Counted from the first letter of the stretch, positions 1 through 9,032 are shown. The stretch is 23,052 bases of DNA from CALMEC01 sp964440285 (GCA_964440285.1 CAYTRV010000015.1:1-23052), one strand, 5' to 3'. Translations and numbers: made by a program. The notes: generated by a model from the letters alone, not told the origin.

Positions 1-619
1 AGAAGAAATGGCCGCGCTGCACGCAGTCATCGATGCGGACGGCCATGTTGTCGCGGAGGTAGTCGAACCCGAACTCGGAGTTGGTCCCGAACGTCACGTC
101 GCAGGCGTACTGCTCGCGGCGGATGGCTTCGGGCATCATCGGCTCGATGACGCCGACGCTGGTCCCGAGCAGGTCGTAGATCGGCCCCATCCACTCCGCG
201 TCGCGCTTCGCCAGGTAGTCGTTGACCGTCACCATGTGGACGCCGCGTCCGAGGATCGCGTTGAGGTAGACGGCCGGCACGGCGGTCAGGGTCTTGCCCT
301 CACCCGTCTTCATCTCGGCGACCGCGCCCTCGTGGAGGACGCCCGCGCCGACGAGCTGTACGTCATAGAGTCGCAGGCCGAGGGTGCGTCTCGCCGCCTC
401 TCGGACCACCGCGAACGCCTCCGGCAGCAACGCCTCGAGCGATGCCGGGTCGTCAGGGTCGACCCGTTCCCGAAACTCGTCGGTCTTTGCGCGCAGCTCC
501 GCATCCGAGAGCTGCTCCATCTCGGGTTCGAGCGAATTGATCGTCTCGACGAGGGCGAAGCGCCGCTTCATCTGGCGGCCCTCGCCGACGCGGAACAGCC
601 GATTGAGGAGCTCAGTCAA
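1..619 (-). CDS. secA: Preprotein translocase ATPase SecA, N-terminal part (runs off window)
   Basis: SecA is the cytoplasmic motor that pushes unfolded preproteins through the SecYEG channel. About 206 N-terminal residues are visible. They begin with the typical SecA N-terminus (residues 1-25, with VGEGRQMKR), then a Walker A motif MKTGEGKT at about 103-110, VNDYLAKRDAEWM at about 131-143, and GTNSEFGFDYLRDN at about 177-190. All are hallmarks of nucleotide-binding domain 1. I chose the TTG at 619 because a GAGAAGG Shine-Dalgarno sits 9 nt upstream and no ATG or GTG fits the family N-terminus better. The gene is cut by the window edge at base 1. It follows hpf by 95 nt on the same strand, and that gap contains a GC-rich hairpin. 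Family assignment is essentially certain; whether it is the housekeeping SecA1 or a paralogue cannot be told from this part. Confidence 0.96.
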   Translation of the reverse strand, partial: MTELLNRLFRVGEGRQMKRRFALVETINSLEPEMEQLSDAELRAKTDEFRERVDPDDPASLEALLPEAFAVVREAARRTLGLRLYDVQLVGAGVLHEGAVAEMKTGEGKTLTAVPAVYLNAILGRGVHMVTVNDYLAKRDAEWMGPIYDLLGTSVGVIEPMMPEAIRREQYACDVTFGTNSEFGFDYLRDNMAVRIDDCVQRGHFF

Positions 620-676
620 TTCGTGATGCCTTCTCGGGTTGCGGCGACCGGAGAATGGTAGCAACCGCCTCCGGGC

Positions 677-699
677 GCCCCGCCGGCGAGGGGCGGGGC
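677..699 (-). terminator. GC-rich hairpin between hpf and secA
   Basis: An 8-bp perfect inverted repeat, GCCCCGCC and GGCGGGGC, is separated by 7 nt in the 95-nt gap downstream of hpf and upstream of secA. It would form a very stable stem in the minus-strand transcript. No U-run follows, so it is not a classical intrinsic terminator. It may be a partial terminator or attenuator, a 3' stabiliser of hpf mRNA, or simply GC-rich chance. Confidence 0.35.
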
Positions 700-714
700 C
701 GGTTCCGTGCGCAG

Positions 715-1305
715 TCAGCCCGGGGCGATGAGCCCGAGGTCGCCGTCCCGGCGACGGTAGATGACGCTCACCGCGGCGCCGTCGTCGTCGTTGCGGAACA
801 CGTAGAAGTCGTGGTTGAGAAGCTCGATCTGCATCGCCGCGTCCTCCACGCTCATGGGCTTCATCTCGAAGCGCTTCGTCTTGACCAGGCGGGGCTCCGG
901 CTCATCGTCCTCGGCGTTCGCAACGACCACGGGGGGCGCGTCCGCCGCAGGGGGGATCTCGATCTGGGACGGGGCGCCGGTCCCGTGCGGCGGCCGATGC
1001 CGGCGGCGACGGTCCCGGTACCTGCCGGCCTGCCGCTCCAGCTTCTGGACCGCGTGATCGATGGCCAGGTACATGTCGCGGTCGCTCTCGCGCACGCGGA
1101 GCACCGGCCCCTTCGTCCGGACGGTGACCTCGCAGACCTGGTTGCGGTCGATGCTGGGGTTTCGCTCGACCGACAGCTCCAGCTCGACATGCGGCGGCTC
1201 ATCCCATGGGGGAAGAATCCGGGTGAGCTTCGCCAGCTTCCGCTGAGCGTGATTGAAGAGCGCGTCGGTGACAGGGATGTTCTTGCCCTTGACGTGAAGA
1301 TCCAT
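715..1305 (-). CDS. hpf: Long-form ribosome hibernation promoting factor
   Basis: This 196-residue protein matches the long-form HPF/RaiA family, which inactivates ribosomes in stationary phase by occupying the decoding centre and joining 70S particles into 100S dimers. The N-terminal domain (about 1-100) contains MDLHVKGKNIPVTDAL and the basic stretch around HAVQKLERQAGRYRDRRRRH. A charged linker follows. The C-terminal dimerisation domain (about 138-196) contains the diagnostic PMSVEDAAMQIELLNHDFYVF. The ATG at 1305 is preceded by an excellent AAGGAGG Shine-Dalgarno 5 nt away. An open frame continues upstream but runs into comF, so the internal start is right. It lies 20 nt after comF and 95 nt before secA, probably one transcript. 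A comF-hpf-secA order recurs in many Gram-positive genomes (from memory). Confidence 0.95.
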   Translation of the reverse strand: MDLHVKGKNIPVTDALFNHAQRKLAKLTRILPPWDEPPHVELELSVERNPSIDRNQVCEVTVRTKGPVLRVRESDRDMYLAIDHAVQKLERQAGRYRDRRRRHRPPHGTGAPSQIEIPPAADAPPVVVANAEDDEPEPRLVKTKRFEMKPMSVEDAAMQIELLNHDFYVFRNDDDGAAVSVIYRRRDGDLGLIAPG

Positions 1306-1325
1306 CGGGACCTCCTTGCGCTTGG

Positions 1326-2042
1326 CTACCGTGCAGTCAGAATCGTAGCGCGCGGAGAGCTTTCGATGACCCGGGCGAACGTGATCGCGCCGACCCGCGC
1401 AACCCCCGCGGCGCGAAGCGCCCGGCCGCACGCCGCAAGGGTCGCGCCGGTGGTGTGCACATCGTCGACGAGACAGACTGCCGGCGGCACGTCCGCCGCC
1501 CGGACCGTCGCGAAGGCCCCCCGAACCTGCAGGCGTCGCTCGGTCACCGACGACCCGCGCTGTGCCGGCGCCTCACGCACGCGCACCAGCAGGCCGGCCA
1601 CCGGACGCTCCCAGATGCGGCCGAGCTCGCGGGCGATGAGCGCCGCCTGGTTGAAGCCCCGCGCCGCCTCGCGGCGCGGGGCGAGCGGCACCGGCACGAG
1701 TGCGACACCCGGCGGCGGACGGGCGATGCGCACCGCCATGAGCGCCGCGATCTGCGCGGCAAGCGACCGGCGTCGCAGATCCTTCAGCGCCGCGACGATC
1801 GCGGGAACCGGGTCGACGTAGCCCACGGCCTGACGTGCGACGTCGATCGACCGGGGGCACTCGGGACAGCCGGTGACCGGGATCGGCCATGGGTGGCCGC
1901 ACCGGTGACAGCACGGCGGTTCCATCGGGACCAGCCGCGACCTGCAGGCGGCGCACACCGCGTCACCGGGGAGGCCGCACCCCGCGCAGGTCGGCGGCAA
2001 CAGGACGTCGAGCGCCGCGCCAAGCACCGTGAGGACGCGCAT
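1326..2042 (-). CDS. comF: ComF-family phosphoribosyltransferase-like protein
   Basis: A 238-residue ComF/GntX-type protein. The N-terminal zinc-ribbon-like region has paired cysteines at 19/22, 30/33, 45/48 and 59/62. The rest is a type I phosphoribosyltransferase domain with the RGFNQA segment at about 128-133 and the PRPP loop CLVDDVHTTGATL at about 190-202. ComF is needed for DNA uptake in naturally competent bacteria, but homologues are widespread in non-competent ones and the substrate is unknown. The ATG start at 2042 has no obvious Shine-Dalgarno. Its 3' end is 20 nt before hpf, so the two are likely co-transcribed. No other competence genes are in the window, so competence should not be inferred. 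Confidence 0.9.
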   Translation of the reverse strand: MRVLTVLGAALDVLLPPTCAGCGLPGDAVCAACRSRLVPMEPPCCHRCGHPWPIPVTGCPECPRSIDVARQAVGYVDPVPAIVAALKDLRRRSLAAQIAALMAVRIARPPPGVALVPVPLAPRREAARGFNQAALIARELGRIWERPVAGLLVRVREAPAQRGSSVTERRLQVRGAFATVRAADVPPAVCLVDDVHTTGATLAACGRALRAAGVARVGAITFARVIESSPRATILTAR

Positions 2043-2128
2043 GGGCCAAGCGTTGCATCGGCACCGTCACACGTTGCGCGCGGACGGGCGCGGCCGGCGC
2101 GCGACTGTGTTTCAGTTCTGTGCCAGTG

Positions 2129-2281
2129 TCAGTGTGCGCTCCGGGTTGTCGGGAGCACGGCGAGGCCGCCGGCGCGCCGCCGCCACAGGATGTGCGCCCA
2201 CAGGCCCGCCCCGCCCAGCAGCGCAGCGTGAAGCGCGCCGATCTCGTGGCGGTCGAAGCCGCTGGTTTCGCGGTCGGACAT
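2129..2281 (-). CDS. Small hydrophobic protein, 50 residues, unknown function
   Basis: A 50-codon ORF starting MSDRETSGFDRHEIGALHAA. A textbook Shine-Dalgarno (GGAGGAGG, 2287-2294) sits 5 nt before the ATG, which is the main reason to call it real. An acidic/basic N-terminus is followed by a hydrophobic stretch at about 17-33, then the basic cluster WRRR, which by the positive-inside rule would place the C-terminus in the cytosol. I do not recognise a family. It is divergent from the cation antiporter at 2458 and 86 nt upstream of comF on the same strand. A TACGTT box (2299-2304) and a 7-bp inverted repeat lie just upstream. It could be a small membrane regulator or a non-conserved ORF. Confidence 0.6.
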   Translation of the reverse strand: MSDRETSGFDRHEIGALHAALLGGAGLWAHILWRRRAGGLAVLPTTRSAH

Positions 2282-2307
2282 CCCTGCCTCCTCCGTCGAA
2301 CGTACAA

Positions 2308-2327
2308 CCGAGGTATCGGCACCTCGG
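2308..2327. promoter_or_regulatory. Inverted repeat CCGAGGT-N6-ACCTCGG, candidate operator
   Basis: A perfect 7-bp inverted repeat with a 6-nt spacer lies in the divergent region between the 50-residue protein (minus) and the cation antiporter (plus). For minus-strand transcription it sits where the -35 element would be if TACGTT (2299-2304) is the -10 box, a position typical of a dimeric regulator's site. The repeat is seen directly; its function is inferred. Confidence 0.35.
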
Positions 2328-2443
2328 GGCGTGCGCATGACCTCCTCCGGCCCGGATCCACGCGCTCCGGAGACCGTGCGCTCCCGCTCGGCCTCCGGCA
2401 TCGGGCCGGGCGGGTCGGCGGGCCGCCGTCCTGGGCGAGCGGG

Positions 2444-2460
2444 TAAGCTCCCGCGCCGTG
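2444..2460 (+). promoter_or_regulatory. Putative leaderless promoter for the cation antiporter
   Basis: TAAGCT (2444-2449) matches the actinobacterial TANNNT -10 pattern. It ends 8 nt before the GTG start at 2458, and no Shine-Dalgarno is present. This geometry suggests transcription starts at or next to the GTG. No -35 element is recognisable. Confidence 0.4.
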
Positions 2461-3495
2461 ATACGCAAGATCCTCACGGCCCTGCTCGCGCTCGGGCCGC
2501 TCGTGATCATCGTCAACCACTCCGGGGCGGGCGACCTGACGGTCTTCGCGCTCGCGGCGGCCGCCCTGATCCCGCTCGCGTGGCTCATCGGCGAGGCGAC
2601 CGAGCACGCGGCGCACCACACCGGCCCCGGCGTCGGCGGGTTCCTCAACGCGACGTTCGGCAACGCACCGGAGCTCATCATCGCGCTGCTGGCCGTGAAT
2701 GAGGGCCTGACCGAGGTGGTACGCGGCTCGCTCACCGGTTCCGTGGTCGGGAACCTGCTCCTGGTGCTCGGCTTCTCGCTGCTGTTCGGGGGCCGCGGAC
2801 CGCTCGACCGCGAGTCGAGCCTCGTCTCGATGGGCCTCGTCGGGTTGGCGGTCGGCTTGTTCCTCATCCCGGCGATCCCGGGCTTCAGCGGCGACCCCGA
2901 ACGCGACTCCCTCGCCCGTCTCTCGATCCCGGTGTCGATCGCGCTGCTGGTGGTCTACGTGATCATCACGATCCTCGCCCTTCGCCGCCACCGGTCGCTG
3001 CACGTCTCGGACGAGCCGGGGACGATGGCCGCATGGTCGTTCCCGCTCTCGCTCGGCGTGCTGGGGGCGGCGACCGTCGTGACGGCATTCGTGGCGGAGG
3101 CCCTCGTGGGCTCCCTGGAGGTGTTCGCCGACAAGGCCGGGCTCTCGGAGTTCTTCGTGGCCGCCGTCATCATCGCGATCGTGGGCAACGCGGCGGAACA
3201 CGGCGGCGCCGTCGTCGTCGCGGCGAAGGGCAACATCAAGCTCGCCGCGGAGATCGCGCTCGCTTCGAGCGCCCAGGTGGCCGTCTTCCTGATCCCCGCG
3301 GTGGCGCTTCTCTCCTGGGCCATCGACCCCCTCGCGCTGTCGTTCCGGCCGGTTGAGATCGTCACGCTCGGCGCGGCGGTCCTCTTGACCGCCGTGGTGC
3401 TTTGGGGCGGACGCTCGAGCCGGTTCCGCGGGGGCCTGCTGATCGCGGCGTACGTCGCCGCCGCGGTCGGGTTCTTCATCGCCGGCGACCGATAG
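2458..3495 (+). CDS. cax: Calcium/proton (cation/H+) antiporter, CaCA superfamily CAX family
   Basis: A 345-residue integral membrane protein with about ten hydrophobic segments. It exchanges cytoplasmic Ca2+ (or Mn2+ and similar ions) for H+ across the plasma membrane. Both inverted alpha-repeat signatures are present: GNAPELIIALLAV starting at about 68 and GNAAEHGGAVVVAAKG at about 243. Their acidic residues form the ion-binding site in solved CAX structures. Length is normal for bacterial ChaA/CAX proteins. The start is GTG at 2458, where the hydrophobic N-terminus MIRKILTALLALG begins. It is a single-gene unit, divergent from the 50-residue protein and followed by a gap with two hairpins. 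Confidence 0.93.
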   Translation: MIRKILTALLALGPLVIIVNHSGAGDLTVFALAAAALIPLAWLIGEATEHAAHHTGPGVGGFLNATFGNAPELIIALLAVNEGLTEVVRGSLTGSVVGNLLLVLGFSLLFGGRGPLDRESSLVSMGLVGLAVGLFLIPAIPGFSGDPERDSLARLSIPVSIALLVVYVIITILALRRHRSLHVSDEPGTMAAWSFPLSLGVLGAATVVTAFVAEALVGSLEVFADKAGLSEFFVAAVIIAIVGNAAEHGGAVVVAAKGNIKLAAEIALASSAQVAVFLIPAVALLSWAIDPLALSFRPVEIVTLGAAVLLTAVVLWGGRSSRFRGGLLIAAYVAAAVGFFIAGDR

Positions 3496-3546
3496 TGCTC
3501 GTTCCGGAAGCCCTTTGCTGATCTGGCGAACGACAAGCCCGCCGGA

Positions 3547-3581
3547 TATGGAAGTGGGACTTGAAGTGTCCCACTTCCATA
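3547..3581. repeat. Perfect 14-bp inverted repeat with 7-nt loop
   Basis: TATGGAAGTGGGAC (3547-3560) and its exact reverse complement (3568-3581) flank the loop TTGAAGT. No T-run follows on either strand, so it is not a classical terminator. It lies 50 nt after the antiporter stop. It could be a REP-like element, a Rho-independent terminator lacking a U-tract, or an operator. No second copy of this arm was noticed elsewhere in the window. Confidence 0.7.
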
Positions 3582-3625
3582 CGCCGTGGACGGGCGGCCA
3601 CGCCCGATCCACTGACACGGACGCG

Positions 3626-3659
3626 GCCTGCGCCCATATCGGTGTATATGGGTGCAGGC
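3626..3659. repeat. Second hairpin, 14-bp stem with one G-U pair, 6-nt loop
   Basis: GCCTGCGCCCATAT (3626-3639) pairs with ATATGGGTGCAGGC (3646-3659) across the loop CGGTGT. The single non-Watson-Crick position is a G opposite T, so the stem is continuous in plus-strand RNA. It begins 44 nt after the first hairpin ends and lies 105 nt before the start of the hydrolase gene at 3765. A weak CTGACA-17-CATATC promoter-like pair (3612-3640) overlaps it. Confidence 0.6.
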
Positions 3660-3764
3660 GAGGACACAGCTCCCGAGGCGGAGGTTCCCGTCTCAACGGG
3701 TCGAAATCCGGCGGAGCTTTGCAGCCGCCAGATCGCGAAGAGACTTTCGGAACGGAGCACTAGA

Positions 3765-4518
3765 ATGCGCATTCGATTGCTGCGACACGCGACGTTGCTC
3801 GTCGAGACCGCCGGGAGGCGCTTCCTGGTCGATCCGGTCCTCGGCCCGGCCGGCTCGCAGCCTCCGATCCCCGAGACCCCGAACCCGCGGCCCAACCCAT
3901 TGGTCGGGATCCCGGTGGAGCCGCTGGACGCCGTCGCGGGGATCTCCGCGACGCTCGTGACCCACCTGCACCCGGATCACTTCGATCAGGCGGCCCTCGG
4001 CGTGGTGCCCCGTGACCGGCCGGTGCTGTGCCAGCCGCGTGATCATCAGATGCTCGGCCGGGCCGGGTTGCCCGCACAGATCGTCGGCGACCCGCTGGAT
4101 CTCGACGGCGTCCGGATCACGCGGACCGGCGGCCGCCACGGCAGGGGTGCGATCGGGGCCGAGATGGGCGACGTCAGCGGCTTCGTGATCGCGGCCGACG
4201 GGGAGCCCACCGTCTACCTCGCGGGCGACACGATCTGGTGCGATGAGGTCGAGGCGGCCATCACCGCCCACCACCCCGACGTGATCGTCGTCAACGCGGG
4301 AGCGGCGCGGTTCGTCCACGGTGACCCCATCACGATGGACGTCGACGACGTCGTGGCCACCTGCAACGCCGCGCCGGACGCCGTGGTGGTGGCCGTCCAC
4401 ATGGAGGCGATCAACCACTGCCTCCTCACCCGCGACGCCCTCCGCGCCGGCGTCGCCGCCGCGGGGCTCGACGGGCGGGTGCTGACCCCCGCCGACGGGG
4501 AGACCCTGGAGCTCTCGT

Positions 4519-4526
<8 letters not shown>
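3765..4526 (+). CDS. Metallo-beta-lactamase-fold hydrolase, UlaG-like
   Basis: A 253-residue MBL-fold protein of the UlaG-like branch. The N-terminus MRIRLLRHATLLVETAGRRFLVDP is typical of this branch. Metal-binding residues are visible: HLHPDH at 67-72 (H67, H69, D71, H72), GGRHGRG with H125, YLAGDT with D155, and the final histidine in AVHMEAINH at about H212. It is a soluble cytoplasmic enzyme. UlaG is an L-ascorbate-6-phosphate lactonase, but most members have unknown substrates and no ascorbate pathway is present here, so I give no substrate. The ATG at 3765 has GGAG 7 nt upstream; an open frame extends further upstream but crosses the hairpin region. It converges on mtnA, overlapping it by 8 nt. 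Confidence 0.9.
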
Positions 4527-5594
<1,068 letters not shown>

Positions 5595-5598
<4 letters not shown>

Positions 5599-6686
5599 TC
5601 CTGCGACGGGTCGGCAGACCGGCCGTACCCGGTGTTCGCGAGCCGGTCCTTGAGGCGGTCGATCATGGTGATCGGCCCCGGATCGACCTGCAGAAGACAC
5701 GCGAGGTAGAGCGATGCGTAGTCGCCGAGCAGCACCAGGTCGAGCATTCGGGCGAGCGCTCCCTGCCCCTCCGCCTCGATGCGCGTGACGCCTTCGACGT
5801 ACGGGCTGACGAGCTCCTCGGTGATCCCGAAGCGGCGCTCCACCTGGCGGTGGTTCCGGGGGTCGAGCAGCATGATCACACGGGTGCGGGCCCCGACCGC
5901 CCCCGTCCCCTCGATCCCGACGATCTCGTTGTGGTTGTGCTCCGGCAGCGTCGCCCACGACGCCGGGATCTTCGCGTTCTCGTTGAGCTGGCACTTCCAC
6001 CGGTAGGCGATGGGACCCGTGAGCTGTGCGCCCCAGATCAGCGGAGCCCGCTCCAGCAGGAGCCCCGCGACCTGCTTCGCCGGGTTCGCCTCCTCGGGCG
6101 AGGACGGTCCATAGTCGCGGACGGCGGCGGCGAGCGCCTCGCGTGCCTCCGCGAGCTCGGCGTCGAGCGGGGGGAGCACCTCGAAACGCTCCAGCACCAC
6201 CAGCATCGAGGCGAGCATCTGAACGAGCGCCGCGCGCGGCATGGGCGCCGGCGGCGGTTCGACGATCGGCACGCCGCGCTCGCCGTAGAACGACGCGAGC
6301 TTGCCGCCGGTGGAGATCGCGACCGCCGGACACGTGCGGTCGAGCGCCTCCATCATGCAAGTGAGCGTCTCCTCCGTTGTGCCCGAGTACGACGAGCCGA
6401 TCACCAGCGTGTCTTCGCCGACCCAGCCGGGCAGGTAGTAGTCGCGGATCACCTGGACCGGACGGCGCAGGCGCTCCCAGAACGCCCCGATGATGAGGTC
6501 GCCTGCGATCGCCGAGCCGCCCATCCCGCAGATCGCGACGTTCGCGATCGCGTCGGCGGGGAAGGGGACCTCCACCGCGCGGGCCCGCTCGATCGCCTGG
6601 TCGAACACCTCGACGGCCCTGCCGGTCTGCGCGACGAGGCCCATGGAATCGATGTCCAGGATCTGCGGATGGTCAAGCACGCCCAC
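5595..6686 (-). CDS. Bifunctional phosphoglucose/phosphomannose isomerase (SIS domain)
   Basis: A 363-residue protein of the PGI/PMI family with two SIS domains. It interconverts fructose-6-phosphate with glucose-6- and mannose-6-phosphate, feeding mannose-1-phosphate synthesis. Visible: ICGMGGSAIAGD (52-63), GSSYSGTTEET (97-107) for phosphate binding, and the catalytic segment LPEHNHNEIVG (247-257) with Glu249 and the adjacent histidines. I chose GTG at 6686 because AGGGGG lies 6 nt upstream and the protein then begins with the family-like LDHPQILDIDSMG. A second in-frame GTG at 6680 is possible. Its 5' end overlaps the upstream guanylyltransferase by 14 nt and its 3' end overlaps mtnA by 4 nt. 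It supplies hexose phosphates to the guanylyltransferase; the phosphomannomutase step is not in the window. Confidence 0.93.
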
Positions 6687-7746
6687 GCTGTACCCCCTCG
6701 TTCGTCGACGACGCGTCGACATTCGCTCCGGTCGCCACCGTGACACCTTCGAGCCGCAGCCTCGCGGCGATCGATGCCCCGTCCCCGATGACGACCCCGT
6801 CACAGATCTCGGCGCCGTCGCCGACGCGGACGCCCGCACCGACGATCGCGCCGCTGACGCGTGCGCCGCGGCCGATGCGGGTGCCGGAGCCGATGACGCT
6901 GCGCTCCACGGTCGCGCCGTCGCCGACGACGCTCGCCGGCCCGATCGTGCTCCCGTCGGCCACCACCGCCCCGGGCGCCACGTGGGCGGCCGGTCCGAGG
7001 TACCGCTCGCCGACCGGGGACTCGGTCCGCACGGCTCCGGCCAGCACGTCCAGGTGTGCCTGCAGGTACGACTCGGGCGTCCCGATGTCGAGCCAGTAGC
7101 TGTCGCTGGGGAAACCGGCGAGCCGCCCCGCGGTCGCGAGGACGGGGAAGACGTCCCGCTCGATGGAGCACGGCTGCCCCGGCGGGATGACGTCGAGCAG
7201 TTCCCGCTCCAGCAGGTAGGTGCCGGCGTTGATCAGGTGCGGCTCGCCGGGGCGCAGCTCCTCATCCGTGGGCTTCTCCACGAACGCCTCGACGCGGTGG
7301 TCGGCGTGGAGGCGAACGAGGCCGTACCGGGAAGGGTCGTCAACCGGGGTGAGCGCGAGGGTTCCGGACACGCGGGACGACTCGTGATGGGCCACGAGCG
7401 CCGCGACGTCGAGGTCGGTGAGGATGTCGCCGTTCAGCACGAGGATGCGCTCCCCGCCGAGCAGCGGTTCGGCGTTCTTGATCGCGCCGGCGGTCCCGAG
7501 TGGCACGGGGTCGACCACGTAGCGGACGCGCATGCCGATGCGGCTGCCGTCGCCGAAGTGCTCCTCGAGCGCCTCCGGCCGGTACCCGCACGAGAAGATG
7601 ACGTCGGTGACGCCGAACCGGCGGAGCCGGTCGAGCTGGTGGGTGACGAACGGACGGTCGACGAGATTCATCATCGGCTTCGGGCGGGTGTCGGTCAGTG
7701 GGCGGAGACGCCGCCCCTCGCCGCCGACGAGGATGATCGCCTCCAT
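6673..7746 (-). CDS. Nucleotidyltransferase with left-handed beta-helix, probable mannose-1-phosphate guanylyltransferase
   Basis: A 357-residue enzyme that couples a sugar-1-phosphate to a nucleotide. The N-terminal Rossmann-like domain has LVGGEGRRLRPLTDTRPKP (6-24), the metal-binding LNGD (104-107), FVEKP (155-159) and YWLDIGTPESY (217-227). Residues from about 255 to 345 are hexapeptide repeats (for example GAVVADGSTIGPASVVGDGA) forming a left-handed beta-helix. The order and the FVTHQLDRLRRFGVTDV segment resemble the GDP-mannose pyrophosphorylase group (actinobacterial ManB, eukaryotic GMPPB) more than GlmU or GalU. A glucose-1-phosphate nucleotidyltransferase feeding the neighbouring dehydrogenase remains possible. 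The ATG at 7746 overlaps the dehydrogenase stop by 1 nt (TGATG). Confidence 0.9.
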   Translation of the reverse strand: MEAIILVGGEGRRLRPLTDTRPKPMMNLVDRPFVTHQLDRLRRFGVTDVIFSCGYRPEALEEHFGDGSRIGMRVRYVVDPVPLGTAGAIKNAEPLLGGERILVLNGDILTDLDVAALVAHHESSRVSGTLALTPVDDPSRYGLVRLHADHRVEAFVEKPTDEELRPGEPHLINAGTYLLERELLDVIPPGQPCSIERDVFPVLATAGRLAGFPSDSYWLDIGTPESYLQAHLDVLAGAVRTESPVGERYLGPAAHVAPGAVVADGSTIGPASVVGDGATVERSVIGSGTRIGRGARVSGAIVGAGVRVGDGAEICDGVVIGDGASIAARLRLEGVTVATGANVDASSTNEGVQRGRA

Positions 7747-9032
7747 CACGCCCGGCCGATGCCCTCGTACACGAATCCGGCGGCCCGCAGCGCGGTGGGA
7801 TCGACGGCGTTGCGGCCGTCGATCAGCACCGCCCGCTTCATGGTGGGCGCCAGCCCCGCCCAGTCCAGATCGACGATCTGCCGCCACTCCGTGACGAGCA
7901 CGGCGGCGTCGGCGTCGGCGACCGCGCCGGCGGCGGTGTCGAACAGCTCGACGCCTCGAAGCCGCTCCCCCGCCGCGACGCTCGCGACCGGGTCGTAGGC
8001 GCGGACCTTGGCCCCCTCGGCGAGGAGCCGTGCGGCGAGCACGAGGCTCGACGCCTCGCGCATGTCGTCGGTCTCGGGTTTGAAGGCCAGGCCGAGCAGG
8101 GCGACCGTCGCGCCCTCGAGCTGCCCGAGGTGCTTGCGCAGCTTCCCGATGACCCGCCGCTTCTGGAGCTCGTTGACCTCGATCACCGAGTTCAGGAGCT
8201 GGAAATGGTACCCCGAGTTCCCGGCGAGCTGCTTCAACGCGGAAACATCTTTGGGAAAGCAGGAGCCCCCGAAGCCAATCCCCGCCTTCAGGAACGCCGT
8301 ACCGATCCGCTGGTCGAGGCCCATGCCCTGCGCGACAGTCACGACGTCGGCGCCGACCTCCTCGCAGACGTTCGCGATCTCGTTGATGAAGCTGATCTTC
8401 GTCGCGAGGAACGCATTTGACGCGTACTTGACCATCTCGGCCGTGGGTACGCTGGTGCGGATGACCGGGGCGCCGAACGACGCGTAGAGCTCCGCAACCC
8501 GGTCACCCTCCTCGGGCACGAACTCCCCGATCACGATCCGGTCCGGGTTGAGGAAGTCGGCGATCGCCGCCCCCTCTTTCAGGAACTCCGGGTTTGAACA
8601 GTACCCGACCGCGCCGAGTCCCCGCGCGTCGAGCTCCGCCCTCACGCGCTCACCGGTCCCGACCGGGACGGTGCTCTTCATGATCAGCAGGTGGCGCGGG
8701 TCGGCGCCGGCGGCGGCGAGCTCCTCGATGAACCCCATCACCCGCGAGAGATCGGCATCGCCGGAGTAGGTCGGCGGGGTGTCGACCGCGATGACGATCA
8801 GATCCGCGTGCGTGAGGAGGCGGTCGAGGTCGAGCGTGAAATCGAGCCGGTGGCGGTGCGCGGCGATGAGCTCCTCGAGGCCGGGCTCGTAGATCGGGAT
8901 CTTGCCGTCGTGCAGCGCGGCGACCTTCCGCGGGTCGATGTCGCGCAGGGTGACGTCGTGGCCGAGCGACGCGAGGCACACACCAGTGACAAGGCCGACG
9001 TAGCCGGCCCCGATGACCCCGACGCGGGCTAT
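7746..9032 (-). CDS. UDP-glucose 6-dehydrogenase family (UDP-Glc/GDP-Man dehydrogenase)
   Basis: A 428-residue NAD-dependent enzyme oxidising a nucleotide sugar twice to a uronic acid (UDP-glucose to UDP-glucuronate, or GDP-mannose to GDP-mannuronate). Visible in order: dinucleotide-binding RVGVIGAGYVGLVTG (3-17), IAVDTPPT (81-88), MKSTVPVGTG (118-127), YCSNPEFLKEGAAI (144-157), VKYASNAFLATKISFINE with Lys202 and Asn206, GIGFGGSCFPKD with catalytic Cys258 and Asp262, and LLGLAFKPETDDMREASS. Start problem: the Rossmann motif requires translation from at least codon 3, but no ATG, GTG, TTG or CTG occurs in frame between the TGA at 9156-9158 and the GTG at 8981, which lies after the motif. ATA at 9030-9032 is the only near-cognate position and overlaps the LCP stop as ATAG. 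UDP-glucose is the commoner substrate; GDP-mannose is possible given the neighbour. Confidence 0.9.
   Translation of the reverse strand: MARVGVIGAGYVGLVTGVCLASLGHDVTLRDIDPRKVAALHDGKIPIYEPGLEELIAAHRHRLDFTLDLDRLLTHADLIVIAVDTPPTYSGDADLSRVMGFIEELAAAGADPRHLLIMKSTVPVGTGERVRAELDARGLGAVGYCSNPEFLKEGAAIADFLNPDRIVIGEFVPEEGDRVAELYASFGAPVIRTSVPTAEMVKYASNAFLATKISFINEIANVCEEVGADVVTVAQGMGLDQRIGTAFLKAGIGFGGSCFPKDVSALKQLAGNSGYHFQLLNSVIEVNELQKRRVIGKLRKHLGQLEGATVALLGLAFKPETDDMREASSLVLAARLLAEGAKVRAYDPVASVAAGERLRGVELFDTAAGAVADADAAVLVTEWRQIVDLDWAGLAPTMKRAVLIDGRNAVDPTALRAAGFVYEGIGRA

Noticed and set aside
1963..3696. 577-codon minus-strand open frame opposite the antiporter
   Set aside because: Arg/Asp/Glu/His-rich shadow frame; the antiporter's two GNA-x-E motifs lie on the plus strand.
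3561..3764. 68-codon in-frame extension upstream of the MBL-fold hydrolase
   Set aside because: Begins inside a hairpin, lacks a Shine-Dalgarno, and the family N-terminus begins at the ATG at 3765, which has GGAG upstream.
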